Assembly (NCBI GenBank): GCA_020637195.1
Contig: JACJWK010000007.1
Coordinates: 62,001-126,000, forward strand
Length of the DNA stretch: 64,000 bases
DNA from: Microthrixaceae bacterium
GTDB lineage: Bacteria; Actinomycetota; Acidimicrobiia; Acidimicrobiales; DATDAH01
Direction of reading: 5' to 3'
The notes under the pieces are model-generated. The model saw only the letters and a list, made by a program, of their open reading frames with translations, had not been told where the DNA came from and did not search any database. The position numbers were made by a program, and so were the translations under genes. Positions 20,247 to 29,199 of this stretch are shown here, in pieces (positions within the stretch are counted from its first letter, which is position 1; each line of letters starts with the position of its first letter).

Positions 20247-20646
20247 GGGCGACCGCCGCCGCGTAGTCGGCATCGGCGCGCTCCCAGCGGGGCTTCTCGT
20301 CGAGGTAGCGCTTGCGGGTGTCGGCCTGCCAGCGGACCCGAGCCGGCGGGTCGTCGTCGAAGAGCAGGACGCCCCACAGGGCCACCCGGCCGGCGAGGAA
20401 CAGGGGCGCCGTGTCGAGCACCAGCAGGTCCACCGTCGGAGGGAGTGCGACCCGCCAAGGGTCGGGTGCGTCGTGGCCCCACCAGGCGCCGACGTCGAGG
20501 TCGCTGTCCGGCCTCACGGGGTTCGCCGGCCCCTCGGACTCGGCGCGGCTGCCGAAGACGAACGCGAACCGGGCCCCCGCGGCGCGCAGGCGCCCGATCA
20601 CGTCATCGAGGTCGACGCCGTCGGGCACCGAGAGATCGGGCGTCAC
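20239..20646 (-). CDS. mntA: MntA-type minimal nucleotidyltransferase antitoxin
   Basis: 135 residues with a polymerase-beta-like nucleotidyltransferase fold. FVFGSRAESEG followed by PDSDLDVG gives the GS and D-x-D metal ligands. The spacing between GS and DLD is 15 residues instead of the usual 10, an apparent 5-residue loop insertion. By family it transfers AMP to the HepT tyrosine and so neutralises the toxin. It is the first gene of the pair. Confidence 0.86.
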   Translation of the reverse strand: MTPDLSVPDGVDLDDVIGRLRAAGARFAFVFGSRAESEGPANPVRPDSDLDVGAWWGHDAPDPWRVALPPTVDLLVLDTAPLFLAGRVALWGVLLFDDDPPARVRWQADTRKRYLDEKPRWERADADYAAAVARG

Positions 20647-20735
20647 GCGTCCAGTATGGATCGGCTCGTCCTGAGGGCGCGCCCGACGAGCGCGACCGCC
20701 GGCGCCACCCCTCGCCTCGGGTTCCCCGGTCCTCG

Positions 20736-20786
20736 GGATCTCTTGGTGGTCCGCCCCCGATCCGGGGGTCGATCACCAGGAGATCC
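20736..20786 (-). terminator. Long hairpin at the end of the kinase/propeller gene
   Basis: Outer arms GGATCTCTTGGTG (20736-20748) and CACCAGGAGATCC (20774-20786) pair with one mismatch. Inner arms CCCCC (20754-20758) and GGGGG (20764-20768) pair within. It lies 14 bases past the minus-strand stop at 20800 and upstream of mntA, so it could end the surface-signalling operon. There is no T-run. Confidence 0.6.
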
Positions 20787-20799
20787 GAAGAGGGTGCGT

Positions 20800-21963
20800 T
20801 CAGGTGAACGCCGCGGGGTCGATGTGGGTGAGGGTGCCGGCGCCGGCGTTGGCGACCCATACGTCGGTGTCGGTGGCGGCGATGCCCAGGGGCTCGTCGC
20901 CCACCGCGATGGTGTCGGTGACCTCGTCGGTCTCGGGGTCGATCCGCAGGACCTGGCTCCCCGCACCGTCGAGGACCCACGCCGTGGAGGTGGTGGCGGC
21001 GACGGCGCCGGGGGCGATGTCGCCGTCGAGTTCGACGGTGGCCACGATCTCGTTCGTCTCGGGGTCGATCCGCACGACGCTGCGGGCCTCCTTGCTGACC
21101 ACCCACACCGCGTCTTCGACCGCAGCGATCGCCGACGGCGGTGCGCCGACCTCGACGGCGGCGATGACCTCGTTCGTGTCAGGGTCGATGCGGGTGACCG
21201 TGCCGTCGCCGCCGTTGGTGACCCACACCACGTCGTCGGTGGCGGCGACCGCGTTCGGCGTGGCCCCCACCTCGATCTCGATGGCGAGGGCCAGGGCGAC
21301 GGCGTCGAGGCGGACCACCGAGCCGGTGCCGCCGCGGTCGCGCGTCACCCAGACGTCGGTGCCCGCGGCGCTGATCGACTGCTGCTCGTCGCCCACCTCG
21401 ACCTGGTTGGTGTCCTCGTTGGTGGCGAGGTCGATGCGGATGAGGTCGGCGGTGTCGTCACCGGTGATCCACCCGGCGCCGTCGTCGGTGAGGGCCATCC
21501 CGGTGCCGACGTTGTTGATGCCGGTCTCGGTGACCTGCTCGCCGGTGGTGGGGTCGAGTCGGTAGAGGATGGTCTCGCTCGAGTCGGTCACCCACAGCCC
21601 CTCGTCGTCCAAGGCCACGGCGGTGGGAGTGCCGAAGTCGGCGGGGGTCTCGAAGGTGCCCGCGGCGTCGCCCCCGCCGTCGTCGCCCGTGAGCGCGACG
21701 ATCGCCCCGACCCCCAGGGCGAGGACGACCACCACGGCGGCGACGACGAGGAGAACCCGCCCCCGGCCCTTCTCCTCGCCCGCGGCGGGCGCGGGTGACG
21801 CAGGGTCGGGGGTGGGCGTCGGTGACGGTGACGTGGGCGGGCTCTCGCCCGCGGGCGGCGGGGAGGCGGGCGGTTGCGGGGCCGGGGTGGCCACGGTGAC
21901 GGTCTCGCCCGTGTCGGCACCGGCCGCGTGGGTGCCGTCGGCCAGCGCGGCGGCGGGGGCCAA
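20800..21963 (-). CDS. Seven-bladed YVTN-like beta-propeller sensor domain, likely the C-terminal half of the upstream kinase
   Basis: The frame opens at TTG 21963 in a Pro/Ala/Thr-rich linker, then one membrane span (GRVLLVVAAVVVVLALGVGA), then about seven repeats of roughly 41 residues of the pattern VWVTxxxxGTVxRIDPxTNEVxxxVxVG (for example TDVWVTRDRGG, DVVWVTNGGDG, DAVWVVSKEAR). It has no plausible start with a ribosome site. Read in its own frame upstream, the proline-rich linker stays open to the kinase stop at 22112, so a single extra base there would separate what is one gene. The predicted product would resemble PknD-like kinases, with an extracytoplasmic propeller that senses a ligand. 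Confidence 0.8.
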   Translation of the reverse strand: MAPAAALADGTHAAGADTGETVTVATPAPQPPASPPPAGESPPTSPSPTPTPDPASPAPAAGEEKGRGRVLLVVAAVVVVLALGVGAIVALTGDDGGGDAAGTFETPADFGTPTAVALDDEGLWVTDSSETILYRLDPTTGEQVTETGINNVGTGMALTDDGAGWITGDDTADLIRIDLATNEDTNQVEVGDEQQSISAAGTDVWVTRDRGGTGSVVRLDAVALALAIEIEVGATPNAVAATDDVVWVTNGGDGTVTRIDPDTNEVIAAVEVGAPPSAIAAVEDAVWVVSKEARSVVRIDPETNEIVATVELDGDIAPGAVAATTSTAWVLDGAGSQVLRIDPETDEVTDTIAVGDEPLGIAATDTDVWVANAGAGTLTHIDPAAFT

Positions 21964-22111
21964 GGTGACGGTGGCCGCGTCGTCGGTCGCCGGCGGCGGA
22001 TCCGTGGTGAGCCCCGCGGGCTCGGGCGAGGGCGGCGGGAGGTCGGTCGGTGGTGGCGGTGGTGGTGTGGGCTCGGGGGACCGCCGTGGGCTGGGTTCGG
22101 TGGCGCTGGCG

Positions 22112-22996
22112 TCACGACGGGCGCCGGCGGGTGGCCGGTGCCGACGCCGCCAGCCGCAGGGGGGTGACCGCCAGCCCGGCGTCGCGCTGGACGGCCTGGA
22201 GGGCCTCGCCGAAGGCGACGGCGCTCTCGGGGCGCTCGGCGGGGTCCTTGGCCAGGCCCGCCACGAGCAGGTCGGCCAGCGCCGGGGGCACCGGCGGGCC
22301 GAGGCGCGGCGGCGGCGTCTCGAGCACGCGCATCATGGCCGCGGCGACCGGCTCGTCGGGGTCGCCGGCGAAGGGCGTCCGCCCCGCCAGCAGCGTGGAC
22401 AGCGTGGACGCCAGGCCGTAGACGTCGGTGCGCTCGTCCTGGCGGTGGCCCCGCAGCACCTCGGGGGCCACGTGGGCCACCGTGAAGCTGGCCACCCCGG
22501 TGGTGGTGCGCCGGGCACCGTCCACCGCGGCGATGCCGAAGTCCGAGAGCTTGGCCTCGCCGAACACGTCGAGCAGGACGTTCTCGGGCTTCAGGTCCCG
22601 GTGCAGGGTCCCGGCGGCGTGCGCCGCGGCCAGCGCGCCCGCCACCTGGATCCCGACGGTGGCGGCGCCCTCCCAGGTCAGGACGGCGTCGCTGGACAGC
22701 CCGTCGCCGAGCGAGCCCTTGGGCATGTACTCCATGGCCAGCCACAGGTGACCCGACTCGGTGACCCCCGAGTCGTACACCGCCACGACGTGGGGGTGCC
22801 ACGAGAGCTCGCCCATCGCCCGGCACTCCCGCTCGAAGCGGTCACGGGTGCGCTCGTCCGGGTCGGCCAGGTCGAGGACCTTGAGGGCCACGGAGCGGTT
22901 GAAGCGGACCTGGTGCGCACGGAAGACGCGGGCGAACCCGCCCCGCCCGATCTGCTCGAGGTCCTGGTAGCCCGGCACGTCCGGGGGCGGCGCCAT
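22112..22996 (-). CDS. Serine/threonine protein kinase (PknB class), apparently frameshifted from its propeller domain
   Basis: 294 residues covering a complete Hanks-type kinase domain: glycine loop GRGGFARVFRA, Lys in SVALKVLDL, catalytic HRDLKPENVLL, metal-binding LSDFGIAA, and APEVLRG. It stops just after the kinase domain, before the membrane segment that such kinases normally have. The propeller frame downstream supplies that segment. The full interval 20800-22996 is 3n+1 bases, fitting one extra base near the stop. It follows the transglutaminase-like gene by 21 bases in the same operon. Confidence 0.92.
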   Translation of the reverse strand: MAPPPDVPGYQDLEQIGRGGFARVFRAHQVRFNRSVALKVLDLADPDERTRDRFERECRAMGELSWHPHVVAVYDSGVTESGHLWLAMEYMPKGSLGDGLSSDAVLTWEGAATVGIQVAGALAAAHAAGTLHRDLKPENVLLDVFGEAKLSDFGIAAVDGARRTTTGVASFTVAHVAPEVLRGHRQDERTDVYGLASTLSTLLAGRTPFAGDPDEPVAAAMMRVLETPPPRLGPPVPPALADLLVAGLAKDPAERPESAVAFGEALQAVQRDAGLAVTPLRLAASAPATRRRPS

Positions 22997-23017
22997 CGGC
23001 GCACACTACGGCAGCGC

Positions 23018-25235
23018 TCAGGGGCGGGGGCGGCGAATCGCGCGGAGGCTGAGGCGACGGCGGACGCGGCGCCACGGGCCCGCGCCCCGGGCCAGCGAGC
23101 CGACCGCCGTGTCCCGGTCGGACCACGCCTGCCTGGCCAGGCCTTCGGGCACCGCGCGGCGTGAGTAGCGGGCCCGGTTGGCGAGCCGTCCGAGGTCGGC
23201 GACGGCGGCGCAGGCCGTCCAGCCGGCCGCCCTGGTGGCGGTGGCGACCTCGGCGGGGCCATTGCGGGCCCACGGCGAGGCCGGCGTCGCGCAGTCGATC
23301 GACGACCTCGTCCCAGGCCCCGAGCACGCGGGCGCGGGCGGATCCGGCCCGCCGGCGCCGACGGGAGCGCGCCGCCTTGACCGCGACGACGGCCACCAGC
23401 GCGGCCGCGGCGGCCACCGCCACCACCGCCAGCGTGCCGGCGACGACCGCGAGCCAGGAGCGGCCCCCGTCGTCGTCGCCCGCCGCGACCGCCTCGTCGC
23501 CCGGCGCCTCGTCGGGGTCCTGGTCGGGCGGAGGCGGGTCGCGGTCGTCGGCGGCGGCGCGGGCCTCCTCGAGGCCGGCGTCGGCGGCGGCCTGTCGGGC
23601 CTGCGCCGGCGTCGGGTCGAACGGCACCCAGCCGAGGCCCTCGAGGGCCACCTCGGGCCACACGTGGGCGTCGGCCGTCGTGACGTCGAAGCCGCCCTCG
23701 GTGGGCGCGCCGGTGCGGTAGCCGACCGCCAGGCGGGCCGGGTAGCCGAGGTAGCGGGCCATCAGGGCGTAGAGGGTGGCGAACTGCTCGGCGCTGCCGG
23801 CCGCGGGCTCGTCCCCGTCGGGGTCGCCACGCCCGAGGAACTCGTTGACCTGGCCGTACGAGTGGCCGGGGGGCGCATCCTCGCCGACGACGAACCCGCC
23901 GCCGTCGCGCAGCGTGGTCTGGAGGGCCCGCAAGCGCCCGTAGTCGGTGGCGAGGCCGGCGACCGTCTCGTCCGCCAGCTCGGCGACCGCGGCCGGGAAC
24001 CCGTCGGGCAGCGCCCGGGCGTCGGCCAGGGCCGCGTCGGCGCTGACCGACGCGGCGGCCAGCGCCTCGGGGTCGTAGTCGGGCACGAGGGACGTGACGC
24101 CGTAGCGGGCGGGCAGGACCGGCGAACCGGTGCTGTCGGCCAGGGCACCGGTCGACGGCTGGACCGCCACCTCGCCGAGGTCGGCGGCCACCGGGTGGTC
24201 GGCGGCGGGCAGCCAGGGCCCGGGCAGGTCGACCACGGTGACGGTCTGGTCGAGCGCGTGGGCGTCACCGGTCGTCGGGGGGTCGGGCAGGTCGTCGCCG
24301 GCGAGCTCGTACGGCTCGGACGACCCCCAGGTCACGCCGTCGTACCGGTCGAGCACCACGAGCCGCCACGAGGCCGCCTCGGCCGCGTCGACGTGGAACA
24401 ACAGGCGGGGCGGGCGCTCCTGGACCTGGGCGGCCACGAAGGCGAGCGGGCTGACGAGCGGCTGCTCGAGCACCGGTGGGGGCTGGTCGTCGCGGGGGTC
24501 GAAGGCGGTGTCGGGGGTCCCCGGCAGCGCGGACGCCGCCAGCGGCACCGCCACGGCCAGCACCGCCACGACGGGCACGGCGAGGAGCACCTGGCGGCGG
24601 CGGGAAGCCACCGGGAGCTCGGTGGGCCCGTCGACCGGGCGGCGCCGGAGCAGGGTCCGCCCGAACCGCCGGGAGGCCTCGGTGCGGGAGAGGACGAGCA
24701 GTGCCAGCAGCGCGACCACCACCCCGACCGCGGCGGCGTCGTCGAACGCGACGCCGCCCGTCACCACCTCGGTGGCGACGATCCCCGCGACCACGGCGAG
24801 CGCCGGCGCCATGGGGGCGCGCGTCCGCAGCGTCAGCTCGGCGGCGGCCGTGGCCGTCAGCCACACGACGGTGTACGGCACGACGAGCAGCTCGGGGCGC
24901 TCCGGCATCGGCACCGCCGACGAGATCGCCCGCGACCAGCCGTTGACCAGGCCGTCGAGGAGGTCCGAGATCGGCAGCGGCCCGCCGGACGGGAACACCA
25001 CCACGCCGGCGAGCACGACGAAGGCGACCACGTGCGCGGCGGCGAGCCACCGGGTCCACCCCACCAGGCGGGCCGCCGCGGCGAGCGCCACCGGCACGAG
25101 CGCGGCCACCACGACCACGCTGCGCACGTCGGTCCCCGAGAACGCCCGGGTGAACCCCCATCCGGCGGCGAGCGCGGCGAGGCCGGCGAGCCCGAGCTGG
25201 GCCCACCGGCCCCGATTCAGTGCTGGGCCTGCCAT
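23018..25235 (-). CDS. Transglutaminase-like membrane protein (TgpA/DUF3488 type), with an apparent +1 frameshift near 23262
   Basis: The N-terminal region holds about six membrane spans (residues 1-250). It is followed by an extracytoplasmic transglutaminase-fold domain with AEQFATLYALMARYLGYPARL, TADAHVWPEV and GWVPFDPTPA, then another span and a cytoplasmic tail. The position normally held by the catalytic Cys (C-E-x-F-A) is Ala (GCC at about 23790), so the domain may be non-enzymatic. The tail changes frame near 23262: NGPAEVATATRAAGWTACAA continues cleanly in the next frame to the stop at 23018. The interval is 3n+1 bases. It starts 19 bases inside the end of the DUF58 gene. Confidence 0.85.
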
Positions 25236-26359
25236 GCCCGGCCGAGCTCCTCGGCGCCGGAGAGGGTCACGACCCGCACGCCCGGCGGCCGGGGCGGGGC
25301 GGGGGCGTCGCCGTCCCCGGCGACGACGACGGCGACCACCGAGTCGTACTGGCGGCGCACGGCCGCCAGCGCCGCCGCGTCGCGGTCGGTCAGCCGCCCG
25401 GTGACGAGCACGAGCGACGTGCCCACCTCCTCGTCGCGGAGGCGGCCGACGACGTCGGCGACGCCTCCGGGGGCGGTCGCGTCCACGCCGGCGAGGGCGT
25501 CGAGGAGCCCGGTGACGACGCCGTCGCGCCCGGCGGCGGTGCGGGCGCCCGACGTGTCGTGCAGCACGACGGGGAAGTGGTGGCGGCCGCTCGCGGCGAC
25601 GAGCGAGGCCGCCACCTCGACCGCGGCCTCGAACGTCGCGGCCGGGTGGTGGTCGGCGCAGGTGTCCAGCACGACCGCGGTCCGGGGCTCGCTGACGTCG
25701 ACGTGCTGCTTCACCATCAGCGTGCCGGTGCGGGCCGACGACTTCCAGTGGATGTGGCGCCGGTCGTCGCCGCGCACGTACTCCCGCAGCCCGTGGAACG
25801 TGACCGTGCCCTCGAGGGCCTTGTCGACCGCGGGGCCGTCGAGGTCGCGCAGGCGGCCCGAGGCCAGGGGCTCGACGGGGTGGATGCGGGGGTGGACCCG
25901 CAGCGTGTCGACCGAGCCGCAGGCCGTCGTCGCCGCCACGAAGCCGAACGGGTCCGAGCGGTCGACGGTGAGCGGGCCGATGCGGTAGCGGCCGCGGGGG
26001 AGGTCGTCGAGCGAGTAGCCGACGGTGGTGGACGCCCCGCCCGCGAGGCGGGGCACCCGCAGCCGCCGGGTCGCGGCGCCGACGGGCTCGACGACCTCGA
26101 CCGCGGGGCTGCGCCGCGACGAGCGGTTGGCCAGGGTGAGGGTGACGAGCACCGGCTCGCCGGCGGTGACCCGTGGGCCCGGGAGCAACTCGCGCGTGAC
26201 GTCGTAGTCGGCCCGGCGGAGGAGGTGGGCGAGGCCGAGCAGGGGCACGACCACCAGCGCCAGCGCGAGGGCGGCCAGCGACCGGTAGCCGAGCCACACC
26301 GCGAGCCCGTAGAGGACGGCCGCCGCGGCCAGCGCCACGACCCCCTGGCGGGTCAGCAC
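25217..26359 (-). CDS. DUF58 family protein
   Basis: 380 residues from GTG 26359, one base after the moxR stop. Two N-terminal membrane spans (VVALAAAAVLYGLAVWLGYR and ALALALVVVPLLGLAHL) are followed by a beta-rich domain and the DUF58 signature REYVRGDDRRHIHWKSSARTGTLMVK near residue 200, then a von Willebrand A-like C-terminal half (TAVVLDTCADHHP, SLVLVTGRLTDRD). Members are regularly encoded with MoxR ATPases and transglutaminase-like proteins, as here, and are thought to work with them in protein-complex assembly. Confidence 0.93.
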   Translation of the reverse strand: MLTRQGVVALAAAAVLYGLAVWLGYRSLAALALALVVVPLLGLAHLLRRADYDVTRELLPGPRVTAGEPVLVTLTLANRSSRRSPAVEVVEPVGAATRRLRVPRLAGGASTTVGYSLDDLPRGRYRIGPLTVDRSDPFGFVAATTACGSVDTLRVHPRIHPVEPLASGRLRDLDGPAVDKALEGTVTFHGLREYVRGDDRRHIHWKSSARTGTLMVKQHVDVSEPRTAVVLDTCADHHPAATFEAAVEVAASLVAASGRHHFPVVLHDTSGARTAAGRDGVVTGLLDALAGVDATAPGGVADVVGRLRDEEVGTSLVLVTGRLTDRDAAALAAVRRQYDSVVAVVVAGDGDAPAPPRPPGVRVVTLSGAEELGRAWQAQH

Positions 26360-26360
26360 G

Positions 26361-27362
26361 TCAGTCCACCGCCGCGCCGACGGCGGGCAGGGGCACCTGG
26401 TCCAGCACCTCGGCGAGGACCTCGGTGGCGCTGCGCCCGGACAGCTCGGCCTCGGGGGTGAGCACCAGGCGGTGGGCGAGGGCGGGGCCGGCGAGCGCCT
26501 TCAGGTCCTCGGGGGCGACGTAGTCGCGCCCGCTCGCCGCCGCCCGGGTGCGGGCCGTGTGGACGAGGGCCAGCGTGCCGCGGGGGCTCACCCCCAGGCG
26601 CAGGGCGTCGGACTCGCGGGTGGCCGCCGCGAGCCGGATCGCGTAGCGCACCAGCTCGGGGGCGACGTAGACCTCGCGCCGGACGAGGGCGATCATGGCC
26701 CGGACCTCGTCGAGTGACAGCACGGGGCGCAGCTCGGCCAGGGGCGGGCGCACGCTCTGGCCGGCCACGATCTCGAGCTCGGCGTCCTCGTCCGGGTAGC
26801 CCACCGACACCTTGAGCAGGAAGCGGTCCACCTGCGCCTCGGGGAGGCGGTAGGTGCCGTCGAGGTCGACCGGGTTCTGGGTGGCGACCACGACGAAGGG
26901 CCGCTCGACGGGGAAGGTCTCGGCGTCGACGGTCACCTGGCGCTCCTCCATCACCTCGAGCAGCGCCGACTGGGTCTTCGGTGAGGCCCGGTTGATCTCG
27001 TCGCCGATCACCACGTTGTGGAACACCGGCCCCCGGTGGAACTCGAACTCGCGGGTGGCGTCGTTGAACACCTGGACGCCGGTGACGTCCGACGGCAGGA
27101 GGTCCGGGGTGAACTGGATGCGGCTGGCCGAGGCGTCGATCGACCGGGCCAGGGCGCGGGCGAGCGAGGTCTTGCCGAGGCCGGGCACGTCCTCGAGGAG
27201 CAGGTGCCCCTCGGTGAGCAGGGCCATCGCCGCGAGCTCGACCACGGCCCGCTTGCCCCGGATCACCTGCTCGATGTTGTCGACGAGCGCGGTGAAGCGT
27301 TCCTGGAACCAGGCCACGCCCTCCCCGGTCTCGTCGGTCGACTCGTCGTCCAGCTCGGGCAC
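26361..27362 (-). CDS. MoxR-family AAA+ ATPase
   Basis: 333 residues from GTG 27362. Walker A is LLEDVPGLGKTSLARALA near residue 60, Walker B VVIGDEINRASPKTQSALLE near 120, and sensor 1 VVATQNPVDLDGTYRLPEAQVDRF. The C-terminal helical lid is present. MoxR ATPases are chaperone-like and usually act on partner proteins with VWA domains; the adjacent DUF58 protein is the obvious partner. It lies between the Ser/Thr kinase and DUF58. Confidence 0.95.
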   Translation of the reverse strand: MPELDDESTDETGEGVAWFQERFTALVDNIEQVIRGKRAVVELAAMALLTEGHLLLEDVPGLGKTSLARALARSIDASASRIQFTPDLLPSDVTGVQVFNDATREFEFHRGPVFHNVVIGDEINRASPKTQSALLEVMEERQVTVDAETFPVERPFVVVATQNPVDLDGTYRLPEAQVDRFLLKVSVGYPDEDAELEIVAGQSVRPPLAELRPVLSLDEVRAMIALVRREVYVAPELVRYAIRLAAATRESDALRLGVSPRGTLALVHTARTRAAASGRDYVAPEDLKALAGPALAHRLVLTPEAELSGRSATEVLAEVLDQVPLPAVGAAVD

Positions 27363-27432
27363 GTCGGTCCTCCTGGTCAGGCGTTCGGTCGTTCGGGTGG
27401 GTCGGGCGGTCTCGGTCGGGAGGCTGCGCCCC

Positions 27433-29166
27433 TCAGGGCGCGCACTCCCAGGGGTCCTCGGGCCAGAGCTGGGCGGTGCCCTCGGCGAAGCGGGCGATCA
27501 GCCCCACCGCGACGCACGGCGACACCGTCGTGTCGAGCCCCTGGAGGTCGAGCGTCGGCGAGTCGCCCGCCTCGTGGAAGCGCAGCTGGACCTCGCTGCC
27601 GTCGTCGGCGAGGCAGCGCACGGCGACGAGGTGCGTGGCGGTGCCGTTCGAGGCGTCGTTCCAGCCGATGGCGAGCTGGTCGTCGCCGAGCACGGCCAGG
27701 CTCAGGTCGGTGGGCAGCGGGGGATCGGCGGGGTCGAAGTCGGCCCCGGCCACCGAGACCTGGGCACTCGGCGGCTCGGGGCAGTCGGCCAGGCCCTCGG
27801 GGGGGTCGGGGACGGCGGGGAGCTCGCCGGTGGCACCCGCCGCGGCCGGTGTCACCGTGGTGGGCGTGGCGCCGTCGGCGCCCGGTGCCGTCGTCGGGGA
27901 CGCGGCGTCGGCGTCGGCGTCGGCGGACTCGTCCCCGGGGCCGCCCAGCAGGGCGTTGGCCACCCCGAGCCCCGCGAACGCGAGCACCACCACCGCGACG
28001 ACGGCGGCGACCTTGCGGCCGAACCGCTCGGGGGGTGCCCCGTCCGCCGGGCCCGGCTCGCCGGCCACGGGGGGCGTGCCCGGCGTGGGCTCGACGGGGG
28101 CCTGGCGCTCCGCCTCGGCCGCGCCGGGATCGACGGCGGGCGGCGGCGGGGGACCGGTCGGCTGGGGGCCGGACGGGGGGGACGGGGCGCGGCCGCGGGT
28201 GACGACGGTGGCGGCGGGGTCGTCCGCGGGGGCGCCGGCCTCGGGCGGGCGGGCCCAGGGCGAGCGGGTGACGGTGTCCTCCGCCGCGGCGCCGCGGCGC
28301 CGACCCGCCCGCAGCACCGGCAGCGGGGTGGGCGTGAGCCCGAGGGTGCGCTGGCAGTCGGCGAGGCGGTCGGCCAGCGCCGTGACCGACGGGCGGCGGT
28401 CGGGGTCGTAGGCCATCGCGTCGCGCAGGACCGGCTGGACCACGCGCGGGGTGCGGTCGGTGAACGGGAACCGCTCGTTGCGGAGCTTGCGCACGAGCAG
28501 CGAGTGGTAGGACTCGTCGCCGACGGTGGCGTACGGGGCGTGGCCCTCGAGCAGCGTGTACAGCGTGGAGCCCAGCGAGTAGACGTCGACCGCGTCGGTG
28601 ATGCTGGTGGCCTCGAGCACCTCGGGGGCCACGTGCAGGGGCGAGAACTCCCGGGCGGTGCCGGAGAACTCGGGCGTCGCGGTGAGGCGGGAGATGCCGA
28701 AGTCCGCCAGCAGCGGGTCGTCGCCGTACTCGGAGACGAGGATGTTCTCGGGCTTCACGTCGCAGTGGCGGACGCCCTCGCCGTGGGCGGTGGCCAGGGC
28801 TCCGCACATCTTCACGCCGACGGCCAGCACCTCGTCGACCGGGAGGGGCCCGTCCTGTTCCACCCGGGCGGCCAGCGAGCCCTCCGAGTGGAAGGGGGTG
28901 GTGAGGTAGGGGTGGCCCTCGCCCGTCACGCCCGAGTCGAGCGCGGTGACCGCGTTGGGGTGGTTGGTGAGCAGGCCCGTGTGCACGCACTCGCGCCGGA
29001 ACTTCTCGAGCCCGCGCTCGTCGGTGACCTTGATGTCGAGCACCTTCACCGCCACCCGCTGGCCCAGGTCGACCCGGCTGGCGACGTACACGGTGCTGAA
29101 GCCGCCACGGGCCAGCACCTCGAACTCGGAGTAGCCGGCGATGGTGACCGGCCCGGTGGCGCTCAT
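27433..29166 (-). CDS. Serine/threonine protein kinase, membrane-anchored, non-RD type
   Basis: 577 residues. Kinase domain about 10-275: glycine loop LARGGFSTVY, Lys in VAVKVLDIK, catalytic loop HCDVKPENIL, DFG in LLADFGISRL, APEVLEA. The Arg before the catalytic Asp is Cys, so it is a non-RD kinase that would not need the usual activation-loop switch. A long Pro/Ala/Glu linker follows, then one membrane span (VAAVVAVVVLAFAGLGVANAL) near 390 and an extracytoplasmic domain of about 160 residues with several cysteines. It sits between the Fn3 protein and MoxR, the same order as the Pkb2-Fn3-AAA (PFNA) cluster described in bifidobacteria. Confidence 0.93.
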   Translation of the reverse strand: MSATGPVTIAGYSEFEVLARGGFSTVYVASRVDLGQRVAVKVLDIKVTDERGLEKFRRECVHTGLLTNHPNAVTALDSGVTGEGHPYLTTPFHSEGSLAARVEQDGPLPVDEVLAVGVKMCGALATAHGEGVRHCDVKPENILVSEYGDDPLLADFGISRLTATPEFSGTAREFSPLHVAPEVLEATSITDAVDVYSLGSTLYTLLEGHAPYATVGDESYHSLLVRKLRNERFPFTDRTPRVVQPVLRDAMAYDPDRRPSVTALADRLADCQRTLGLTPTPLPVLRAGRRRGAAAEDTVTRSPWARPPEAGAPADDPAATVVTRGRAPSPPSGPQPTGPPPPPAVDPGAAEAERQAPVEPTPGTPPVAGEPGPADGAPPERFGRKVAAVVAVVVLAFAGLGVANALLGGPGDESADADADAASPTTAPGADGATPTTVTPAAAGATGELPAVPDPPEGLADCPEPPSAQVSVAGADFDPADPPLPTDLSLAVLGDDQLAIGWNDASNGTATHLVAVRCLADDGSEVQLRFHEAGDSPTLDLQGLDTTVSPCVAVGLIARFAEGTAQLWPEDPWECAP

Positions 29167-29199
29167 TGTCGACCTCTCCTCGGGCCGGTGGCCGGTCGC

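Noticed and set aside
22842..26297. A very long open minus-strand frame (1151 codons) spanning the DUF58 and transglutaminase-like genes
   Set aside because: Only the part from 25235 to about 23262 is coding. The rest is Arg/Gly/Pro-rich shadow of DUF58 and of the kinase in other frames.
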